Below, piece by piece: positions 1 through 5,135 of a stretch of DNA of 7,458 nt. Within the stretch, counting starts at the first letter, position 1. The number at the start of each line of letters is the position of its first letter. Made by a program: the position numbers and the translations under genes. The stretch comes from Pseudofrankia asymbiotica. Its GTDB lineage: Bacteria; Actinomycetota; Actinomycetes; Frankiales; Frankiaceae. The notes under the pieces were generated by a model. The model was not told the DNA's origin, made no database searches, and saw nothing but the letters and a program-made list of their open reading frames with translations. Location of the stretch: NCBI RefSeq assembly GCF_001983105.1, contig NZ_MOMC01000003.1, forward strand, positions 143,828 to 151,285, in the 5' to 3' direction.

Positions 1-559
1 CGGAGAGGTTGTTCAGCACGATGTCGAACCGCATCCGCGGCGAGGCGCCGTAGGCGGTGGCGTTGCGTAGGAAGGTCGGCGAGAAGGTGTCGTCCGCCAG
101 CGGGGTGACGTCGCGCTCGACCAGCACCTTGCACTCGGCGTACGGCGTCTGCGGGTTCACCTCGGACTTCTCGGTGACGTCCTCGCCGGTGGCGACGCCG
201 TAGACGCTGCACGAGGACATGTACACGAAGCGCTCGACGCCGGCCTGCTTGGCCAGCGTCGCCAGGCGCACCGAGCCCTGGTGGTTCACCTTGTAGGTGA
301 CGTCGGGCGCCAGCGCGCCGAGCGGGTCGTTGGACAGCTCGGCCATGTGCACGACCGCGTCCACCCCGGCGAAGTCGTCGACGGTGAGGCTGCGCAGGTC
401 CTTGTCCAGGGTGAGCGCGGTCCGGTCGGTGCCCCGGTAGAGCCAGCCGTACTTGTAGTAGCCGGTGTCGACACCGATGACGTCGTGGCCGGCGCGAAGC
501 AGCTCGGGCGCCAGCAGGTTGCCGAGGTATCCCTCCGTGCCCGTGACGAGCACCTTCAT
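1..559 (-). CDS. NAD-dependent epimerase/dehydratase (extended SDR), N-terminal part
   Basis: This gene starts at ATG 559-557 and runs off the left edge, leaving 186 readable codons, roughly the N-terminal half of a protein usually 300-350 residues long. The translation begins MKVLVTGTEGYLGNLL, giving the Rossmann motif TGxxGxxG at residues 6-13. The catalytic set of extended short-chain dehydrogenases follows: Ser116 in MSSCSVYG, and Tyr140 and Lys144 in YAECK. The segments HMAELSNDPLG (71-81) and FLRNATAYGASPR (163-175) are typical of nucleotide-sugar epimerases found in glycan and natural-product clusters. By family it would act in the cytoplasm on an NDP-sugar, as a 4-epimerase, dehydratase or reductase; the substrate cannot be read from the sequence. 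A good Shine-Dalgarno, GGGAGG at 573-568, lies 8 nt before the ATG and fixes the start. The nearby glycosyltransferases suggest a role in sugar-donor supply, which is inference. Confidence 0.9.
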   Translation of the reverse strand, partial: MKVLVTGTEGYLGNLLAPELLRAGHDVIGVDTGYYKYGWLYRGTDRTALTLDKDLRSLTVDDFAGVDAVVHMAELSNDPLGALAPDVTYKVNHQGSVRLATLAKQAGVERFVYMSSCSVYGVATGEDVTEKSEVNPQTPYAECKVLVERDVTPLADDTFSPTFLRNATAYGASPRMRFDIVLNNLS

Positions 560-567
560 GCGCGAGT

Positions 568-573
568 CCTCCC
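568..573 (-). promoter_or_regulatory. Ribosome binding site of the epimerase gene
   Basis: On the minus strand, GGGAGG lies 8 nt upstream of ATG 559. It is the strongest Shine-Dalgarno in the region and supports this start over any upstream alternative. Confidence 0.7.
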
Positions 574-762
574 GCTACTCCAGGGCGCCGCGGCTCGTGA
601 CCCGCCAGCCGCGCGGCCGGGTGACCACGGCCCTCTGGTCCGCTTTTCCCATCGACCGGATGCCCGGACACGCACCATCGCGGTCGCGCGCCGCTGGCTC
701 AGGGCAGGGCCGATGCTCCGCTCAGAACGGTACCGACCACCGGCCCGGCCATCGCGACCGCC

Positions 763-777
763 GCCCCGAAACGGGGC
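763..777 (-). terminator. GC-rich hairpin downstream of tyrS, possible terminator
   Basis: A perfect 6-bp inverted repeat, GCCCCG / CGGGGC, is separated by a 3-nt loop and lies about 65 nt beyond the tyrS stop codon. There is no T-tract after it on either strand, so it is not a classical intrinsic terminator. Short stems without a U-tract are often proposed as terminators in actinomycetes. It could also be chance in such GC-rich DNA. Confidence 0.4.
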
Positions 778-841
778 ACAGGTCGCGAGGCCATCACGCT
801 GCGCGGGCACCGACAGCCGCCCGTGTCCCACGCCGCTCGGC

Positions 842-2200
842 TCAGGAGAACCGGACCACGCGCCACTCGCGGCGGCCGCGGCGGACGAGGATCACCGAGC
901 CGTGCAGCAGGTCGGTCGTGACGACCGTCGCCGCGCTGTCGGTCACCTTGGTGCCGTTGAGGAGGACGGCGCCGTTACCCACGTGCTCGCGAGCGTCTCG
1001 CTTGCTGCTCGCGAGACCGACGGCGATCAGCAGGTCGACGACCGGCCAGCCGTCACCCTCGAGCCTGGAAGCCGGCTCGGTGACGCTGGGCACGTCGGCG
1101 AACACGTCATCGAGCATCTCCGCGCCGATGGCGCGCACGTCGCCCCGGAACAGCGCCTCCGAGGCCGCCTCGGCCGCCTCCATCGCCGCCTCGCCATGCA
1201 CCAGCGTCGTCATCTCGCGGGCCAGGTGACGCTGCAGCGCCCGGCGCGCGGGGGTCTCCGCGTGCTGGGCGAACAGCTTCTCCAGCGGCTCCCGCTCGGT
1301 GAGCGAGAAGAACAGCGCGAACCGGCGGGCGTCCTCGTCCGAGAGATTGATCACAAACTGGTAGAACGTGTACGGCGACGTGCGGTCGCCGGAGATCCAG
1401 ACCGCGCCCTGCTCGGACTTGCCGAACTTGGTGCCGTCAGAACGCAGCAGCAGCGGGCAGGTGACGCCGTACACCGGGGTACGCAGCACGCGGCGCACGT
1501 AGTCGATGCCGGCCACGATGTTGCCCCACTGGTCGGACGCGCCCATCTGCAGCGTGACCCCGTGGTCCTCGCACAGCCGGCGGAAGTCGTACGCCTGTAG
1601 CAGCGCGTAGCTGAACTCGGTGTAGGACAGGCCGACGTTCGGGTCCTCCAGCCGGCGGCGGACCGTGTCCCGCCTGGTCATCTCGCCGACCGGGAAGTGC
1701 TTGCCGACGTCCCGCAGGAACTCGACCATGCCGAGCCGGCCGAGCCAGGCCGCGTTGTCGACGAACTGCGGCATCTGCTCCGGCTCGAGGGCGCGCGCGA
1801 AGATTTCGCGCATCAGCTCCTGATGAAGCGCCACGTTCGCGGCGACGTCCTCGGCGGACAGCAGTGTGCGTTCGACGGATTTCCCGGACGGGTCACCGAT
1901 GAGGCCGGTACCGCCGCCGAAGAGCACCACCGGCGCCACGCCGGCCCGCGCGGCCCGGATCAGCAGCGTCATCGGCAACAGGTTGCCGATCGTCAGCGAC
2001 GGCGCCGTCGGGTCGAAGCCGATGTAGACGCGTCGCGCACCGCTGTCGAGATGTTCCCGCAGCTCAGCGGGATCGGTGCTGTCGTGGATCAGCCCACGCC
2101 AGGACAGCTCATCCAGTAGTGATCCTGGGGACGACGGCCGCCGGACGTGCGAAGAAGAAGCATTTTCGCACGCCTTTTGGCCATCCAGCGCGCTCGTCAT
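842..2200 (-). CDS. tyrS: Tyrosyl-tRNA synthetase with altered HIGH motif
   Basis: Cytoplasmic class I aminoacyl-tRNA synthetase that would activate tyrosine with ATP and charge tRNA-Tyr. The 452-residue product is longer than the usual 400-430 because of an N-terminal extension of about 28 residues. Conserved landmarks are the YIGFDPTAPSL segment (59-69), GGGTGLIGDPSGKS (95-108), the tyrosine-pocket region SYTEFSYALLQAYDF (192-206), QMGASDQWGN (218-227), the KMSKS-type loop KFGKS (258-262) and a C-terminal S4-like RNA-binding domain (about 385-450). The HIGH motif reads TIGN (70-73), so the first His is Thr. The tyrosine pocket and KFGKS loop are intact, so an active or specialised enzyme is more likely than a decayed one. 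The ATG at 2200 is the only ATG, GTG or TTG in frame before the conserved domain. The gene begins 40 bp after the protease stop, so the two are probably co-transcribed. Whether this is the only TyrRS of the cell or a paralogue is unknown. Confidence 0.93.
   Translation of the reverse strand: MTSALDGQKACENASSSHVRRPSSPGSLLDELSWRGLIHDSTDPAELREHLDSGARRVYIGFDPTAPSLTIGNLLPMTLLIRAARAGVAPVVLFGGGTGLIGDPSGKSVERTLLSAEDVAANVALHQELMREIFARALEPEQMPQFVDNAAWLGRLGMVEFLRDVGKHFPVGEMTRRDTVRRRLEDPNVGLSYTEFSYALLQAYDFRRLCEDHGVTLQMGASDQWGNIVAGIDYVRRVLRTPVYGVTCPLLLRSDGTKFGKSEQGAVWISGDRTSPYTFYQFVINLSDEDARRFALFFSLTEREPLEKLFAQHAETPARRALQRHLAREMTTLVHGEAAMEAAEAASEALFRGDVRAIGAEMLDDVFADVPSVTEPASRLEGDGWPVVDLLIAVGLASSKRDAREHVGNGAVLLNGTKVTDSAATVVTTDLLHGSVILVRRGRREWRVVRFS
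2146..2172. repeat. 8-bp inverted repeat inside the 5' end of tyrS
   Basis: CGTGCGAA (2146-2153) and TTCGCACG (2165-2172) are perfectly complementary around an 11-nt spacer. They span codons of about residues 10-19 of tyrS, in a patch unusually rich in A and T for this window (codons AAA, GAA, AAT, GCT, TCT, TCT). The repeat falls in the non-conserved N-terminal extension. It could be an mRNA hairpin affecting translation or a DNA operator; the sequence does not decide between them. Confidence 0.5.
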
Positions 2201-2208
2201 TCCCCCAT
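2197..2208 (-). other. Three-codon ORF overlapping the tyrS start codon
   Basis: On the minus strand ATG GGG GAA TGA begins 8 nt before the tyrS ATG and ends in an ATGA overlap, so its stop codon shares bases with the tyrS start. No strong separate Shine-Dalgarno precedes tyrS; the G-rich bases just upstream lie inside this small ORF and sit too close to the start. It may be a translational coupler or a chance arrangement. Confidence 0.3.
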
Positions 2209-2240
2209 GCTACCGAGCCACCACCGGCAAGATCACCGCG

Positions 2241-3662
2241 TCAGGGCCAGGCCGGCCCGCCGGGCGGGACCGGCGCCCCGCGGCGGCGCGACGCCGTTCT
2301 GGCCACGAAGGCGGCGATGCCGGCCGCGATGCCGGCGAGCACCGCGGCGGCGAGGCCGCCCACCCAGGCCAGGACTCCGGGAGCCGTCTCCCCGCCCGCC
2401 GCGGCCACGTCCGGAGGAACGCCGGCCGGGGCGCCGGGGGCCGGCGGCGTGGGTTCCGCGGCGCCGGTCCGGCCCTCGCCGGCCGTGCCGGCACCAGCGC
2501 CCAGCAGAGCGTCCTCGTCGGTATCCAGGGAACCAGGCTCGGGCGGCGACGGCGTGACCAGCAGCGGGTTGCTGGCGACGGGGAGCGGCACCGCGCGCAG
2601 CGCGGCCACCGGGTCGACGACGCCGTACCCGAACCACTCGTCACGCCCCGACGGGCCGTTGTCGTCCGCGGTCCTGACCAGCAGGTCGATCACGCTCGGC
2701 GCGTTGAGCTCCGGATGCTCGGCCCTGACCAGCGCGACCACTCCGGCGACGATCGCGGTCGAGTTGCTGGTCCCGTCGGCTGTCTGGGCGCCGGTCGGGG
2801 ACAGCGCCACCGGGACCGGCGCGCGGATGCTGGGTGCCGGCGCCGCCAGCACCGCCAGCGGGCCGCTCGCGGAGCCGTCCCAGAACTCGCCGCGCGGGTT
2901 CGAGCCGGTCACCGCGATGACGCCGGGGATGTTCGCCGGCGAGTTGATCGCGTGGTCGGCCGGGTCGTGGTCGTCGGACTCGACGTTGCCCGCCGCGGCG
3001 ACCACGACGACGTCGCGCGCGAGGGCGTAGCGCACGGCCGTCCGCTCGCCAGAGTCTGGGGGGCCGGAGGAACCGAGCGAGAGGCTGATCACCTTGGCGC
3101 CCCGGTCCGCCGCCAGCCGGATCGACTCGGCCACCTCGTCCGAGTCCGTCTCGCGGCCGGTGGAGATCGGGAGGATCTTCGCGTCGGGTGCCACGCCGGC
3201 GAACCCGGTCGGCTGGCCGTCCGGCCCGACGGGGCGGGCGGCGACGATGCCGGCCATTGAGGTGCCGTGACCGTCCGGATCGTCGTCGCGCAGCCCGTCC
3301 GGCGCCGCGTCGTCACCGATGCCCGCGCCCGGCAGGAGCTGACCGGCGAGCGCGGGCACGGTCGGGTCGACGCCGCCGTCGATGATGGCCACCACGACGC
3401 CGGCACCGGTGGAGATCTGGTGCGCCTCGTCGAGCCGCAGCGCGGCCACGTACCACGGGCCGGCCCCGCGCTGCGAGGCCAGCGCGGCCCCGCCGAGCCC
3501 CGGGGCCAGCAGCAGCCCGCCGGCCAGCGCCGCCGCCAGCAGCCCCGGCAGGGCTACCCGCCGGGACCGGCCGCCAAGGGAGGGCCCGTCTGGCGCGGGG
3601 GACGCGAGGAGAGATGCGTGAGCCGGGGGCCGGCCTGGAGGCCACGTGGGCGCGGGTGACAC
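2241..3662 (-). CDS. Mycosin-like subtilisin (S8) serine protease, membrane-anchored
   Basis: Secreted serine protease, held outside the membrane by a C-terminal anchor. Numbered from GTG 3662 (473 aa), the catalytic triad is Asp95 (VVVAIIDGGVD), His132 (DPDGHGTSMAG) and Ser299 (GTSNSTAIVAG), with oxyanion Asn226 (AAAGN). A signal peptide is visible: Arg-Arg near 34-35, a hydrophobic stretch at about 36-56 and a possible cleavage after ALAS. The mature start, GPWYVAALRLDEAHQISTG, resembles mycosins. After the protease domain come a Pro/Gly/Ala-rich linker (about 365-425), a membrane segment (about 428-455) and a basic tail. An upstream in-frame GTG at 3749 would give 502 aa but has no ribosome site, whereas GAAGGGGG (3677-3670) lies 7 nt before GTG 3662. 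Mycosins (MycP) belong to type VII secretion systems, yet no other such gene is visible here, so its target is unknown. tyrS follows after 40 bp. Confidence 0.88.
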   Translation of the reverse strand: MSPAPTWPPGRPPAHASLLASPAPDGPSLGGRSRRVALPGLLAAALAGGLLLAPGLGGAALASQRGAGPWYVAALRLDEAHQISTGAGVVVAIIDGGVDPTVPALAGQLLPGAGIGDDAAPDGLRDDDPDGHGTSMAGIVAARPVGPDGQPTGFAGVAPDAKILPISTGRETDSDEVAESIRLAADRGAKVISLSLGSSGPPDSGERTAVRYALARDVVVVAAAGNVESDDHDPADHAINSPANIPGVIAVTGSNPRGEFWDGSASGPLAVLAAPAPSIRAPVPVALSPTGAQTADGTSNSTAIVAGVVALVRAEHPELNAPSVIDLLVRTADDNGPSGRDEWFGYGVVDPVAALRAVPLPVASNPLLVTPSPPEPGSLDTDEDALLGAGAGTAGEGRTGAAEPTPPAPGAPAGVPPDVAAAGGETAPGVLAWVGGLAAAVLAGIAAGIAAFVARTASRRRGAPVPPGGPAWP

Positions 3663-3669
3663 GGGCGCG

Positions 3670-3677
3670 CCCCCTTC
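3670..3677 (-). promoter_or_regulatory. Ribosome binding site that selects the protease start
   Basis: GAAGGGGG on the minus strand, 7 nt before GTG 3662-3660. It favours this start over the upstream in-frame GTG at 3749, which is preceded by no purine-rich motif, and over the GTG at codon 13 of the long form, where AGGAG abuts the start with no spacing. Confidence 0.5.
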
Positions 3678-3870
3678 GGCTAGCGGCGACGGCGCACCGC
3701 GAGCCGCGGACACCTCCTGGATTCCGGCAGTTTTCCACAACGCGGGCACTCAGGAGACGACTGGTCTGGAAGGTGACATCCCGCCCGGCAACGGACCACC
3801 GAAGCTTCGCCATCAGAGCTCACGCGAACACTCGGAAGCGACGTCCCCGCCGGATGGGCGGAGCCGATCC

Positions 3871-3889
3871 GGCACCCAGATCCGGTGCC
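3871..3889. repeat. Inverted repeat GGCACC / GGTGCC, possible terminator
   Basis: A perfect 6-bp stem with a 7-nt loop, lying about 95 nt beyond the stop of the rhamnosyltransferase-like gene. The heptamer GATCCGG also occurs twice here as a direct repeat (about 3866-3872 and 3879-3885). There is no T-tract. It may contribute to transcription termination or be incidental. Confidence 0.35.
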
Positions 3890-3915
3890 CGAGGGCCGCG
3901 CCGTGACGAGGCGCG

Positions 3916-3965
3916 ACGTGATGTGACGTGACGTGACGTGACGTGACGTGACGAGGCGAGGCGAG
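3916..3965. repeat. Pentanucleotide tandem repeat (ACGTG)n
   Basis: Ten consecutive 5-bp units: seven ACGTG-type copies (the second is ATGTG), then ACGAG and two GCGAG. An 11-bp direct repeat, GTGACGAGGCG, occurs at 3903-3913 and again at 3948-3958, so it begins upstream of the array and recurs at the array's right end. The repeat starts 21 nt beyond the glycosyltransferase stop. It is non-coding and has the form of a slippage-prone microsatellite. The unit is too short and has no spacers, so it is not a CRISPR. Confidence 0.9.
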
Positions 3966-3977
3966 GCGCTCCGCGCC
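3965..3977 (-). terminator. GC hairpin directly after the glycosyltransferase stop, possible terminator
   Basis: A 5-bp perfect stem, GGCGC / GCGCC, with a 3-nt loop begins 7 nt past the TAA stop of the rhamnosyltransferase-like gene. The position suits a terminator of the two-gene glycosyltransferase unit. There is no following T-tract; the tandem repeat follows instead. Confidence 0.4.
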
Positions 3978-3983
3978 CAGGCC

Positions 3984-5087
3984 TTAGGGCTTCGGCGGGC
4001 CGACCAGCAGGCCCTTGATGTACGCCGCGTGCTCCTGCGCGGTCGCGTCGCGGCCGCGGGCACGGGACAGCATGGTCCGGCCGGCGTACCCCGCGACCAG
4101 CAGGGAACGCATCGCGTTCACCCGGCCCGGGGCGTTGTGCTTGCGCATGTAGCGGATCATCGACGCGCCACGCATCTGCAGCATCCACGTCTTGGCCGCG
4201 CCGGACCCGCCGGCGCCGTGCGGGACCAGGAGGTCGGTGCGCAGCTTCTGGTGCAGCCCGGCCTCCCGGATCGCCCGACCGAGCGCCATGTCCTCGTTGT
4301 AGACGTAGAACGTCTCGTCGAAGGCACCCAGGTCGAGGAAGGTCTGCCGGCGCACGGCCATGCAGGCGCCGGTCAGCCAGTCGGGCTCCATCGCCTTGCC
4401 GGGGACGGGCTTCGCGAACAGCGCCGACGACGGCGCGAGCTTGTGAGCGCCGAGGACGTGCAGCAGCACCCTGCGTGGGGTGGGCTCCCAGCCGCCGTTG
4501 CCGAGCTCCGGCTTGCCGTCGAGCCCCTTCATCGTCGCCGCGCTGGTGACCAGGGTGGGGTCCACGCGCAGGTCACCCACCAGCGCCTCGATGATCTCGA
4601 CGGTCGGCCGGCTGTCGGGGTTGCCAAGGATGACGTACTCGTAGGTCGACGACCTGATGCCCATGTTGGCGGCCTTGGCGAAGCCCTTGCCACCGCCGGA
4701 GTCGAGGTAGCGGCCGTTCGGCCGGTCCGCCACCAGCTCGTGGACCCGGTCGGCGCCCTTGGCGTTGTCGATGATGACGACCGGCATGTCCAGGGGGAGG
4801 CCGGCGAGCATCTGCTCGAGCTGCCCACGGCTGTGGAAGCTGACGATGACGACCTCGTACGCCCACCGTGGATCGGCCACGGGCTCAGTCTGCCAGGCCG
4901 CCTTGGCGAACCCGTCGACGGCCGGGCCGTGCTCGCCCTTGGCCGCCAGGTCGTCGCTGACCCATGACGGCCGCAGGCCCGGCTCATCGCCCGGCGTCTC
5001 CTGGTACCTCGCCGCCGCTGGTCTGGCCCCGGCGGCCCCGGCGGCCTCGGCGCCGTGATCTCCCGCGGTGGTCCACTGGTCGGTCAC
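3984..5087 (-). CDS. Family 2 glycosyltransferase, rhamnosyltransferase-like
   Basis: Soluble GT2 enzyme with a GT-A fold, expected to transfer a sugar from a nucleotide donor to a lipid-linked or polysaccharide acceptor at the inner membrane face. Numbered from GTG 5093, the protein has a disordered N-terminus (about 1-75), the nucleotide-binding strand YEVVIVSFHSRGQLEQML (79-96), NPDSRP (158-163) at the metal-binding DxD position, acceptor motif DWLTGACMAVRR (238-249) and catalytic-base motif FYVYNEDMALGRAIREAG (262-279). This pattern matches the WbbL/rhamnosyltransferase branch, but the sugar is not proven. AGGGAG (5101-5096) lies 8 nt before GTG 5087, giving 367 aa, but only 2 nt before GTG 5093, so 5087 is preferred. 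The stop is TAA at 3986-3984. It lies 48 bp after the other family 2 gene, so the pair is probably one operon. Confidence 0.88.
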   Translation of the reverse strand: MTDQWTTAGDHGAEAAGAAGARPAAARYQETPGDEPGLRPSWVSDDLAAKGEHGPAVDGFAKAAWQTEPVADPRWAYEVVIVSFHSRGQLEQMLAGLPLDMPVVIIDNAKGADRVHELVADRPNGRYLDSGGGKGFAKAANMGIRSSTYEYVILGNPDSRPTVEIIEALVGDLRVDPTLVTSAATMKGLDGKPELGNGGWEPTPRRVLLHVLGAHKLAPSSALFAKPVPGKAMEPDWLTGACMAVRRQTFLDLGAFDETFYVYNEDMALGRAIREAGLHQKLRTDLLVPHGAGGSGAAKTWMLQMRGASMIRYMRKHNAPGRVNAMRSLLVAGYAGRTMLSRARGRDATAQEHAAYIKGLLVGPPKP

Positions 5088-5095
5088 CGTCACAA

Positions 5096-5101
5096 CTCCC
5101 T
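5096..5101 (-). promoter_or_regulatory. Ribosome binding site that decides the rhamnosyltransferase-like start
   Basis: AGGGAG on the minus strand has an 8-nt spacing to GTG 5087 and only 2 nt to GTG 5093. The spacing makes the downstream GTG the likelier start. Confidence 0.55.
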
Positions 5102-5135
5102 AGTGCGCCTTCTGGCCGCCTGTCCCGCCACCGGC

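Larger units (their letters stand above)
560..841. other. Non-coding gap between tyrS and the epimerase gene
   Basis: About 280 bp with no credible gene. Reading frames crossing it have Arg/Pro-rich, low-complexity translations and no supporting start signal. It contains the hairpin at 763-777, a 10-bp palindrome (GCCGCGCGGC) at 608-617 and the epimerase ribosome binding site. A possible minus-strand -10 hexamer, TACCGT at 732-727, has no convincing -35 partner and is only a weak promoter candidate. The length suggests that the epimerase has its own promoter rather than being read through from tyrS, which is inference. Confidence 0.6.
3663..3983. other. Non-coding gap between the glycosyltransferase pair and the protease gene
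   Basis: About 320 bp without a convincing gene. Frames across it are Arg/Pro/Ser-rich and partly made of translated tandem repeat. From right to left it holds a GC hairpin just after the glycosyltransferase stop, the pentanucleotide array, a second hairpin (3871-3889) and the protease ribosome binding site. I found no clear -10 hexamer for the protease on the minus strand. The gap probably separates two transcription units, which is inference. Confidence 0.6.

Noticed and set aside
560..841. tRNA or small RNA gene in the gap between tyrS and the epimerase
   Set aside because: I found no cloverleaf, T-loop (GTTCGA-type) or CCA-end pattern; only short GC palindromes are present.
281..1600. 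Long plus-strand open frame (439 codons)
   Set aside because: Antisense to the epimerase and tyrS genes; its Arg/Val/His/Asp-rich translation has no recognisable domain and is typical of the shadow frame in GC-rich DNA.
2201..2240. T-box or other tRNA-sensing leader upstream of tyrS
   Set aside because: Only 40 bp separate tyrS from the preceding gene, which is too short for a T-box, and no T-box core sequence is visible.
2076..3260. Long plus-strand open frame (394 codons) opposite the protease
   Set aside because: Lies antisense to the well-supported protease domain, has extreme Arg/Gly/Ala composition and no ribosome site or family signature.
3916..3965. CRISPR array
   Set aside because: The units are 5 bp, contiguous and without spacers, and no cas gene is nearby.
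3820..4188. Minus-strand frame containing a repeated Ser-Arg-His-Val-Thr peptide
   Set aside because: The peptide repeat is only the translation of the pentanucleotide array; the rest is out of frame with the glycosyltransferase gene.
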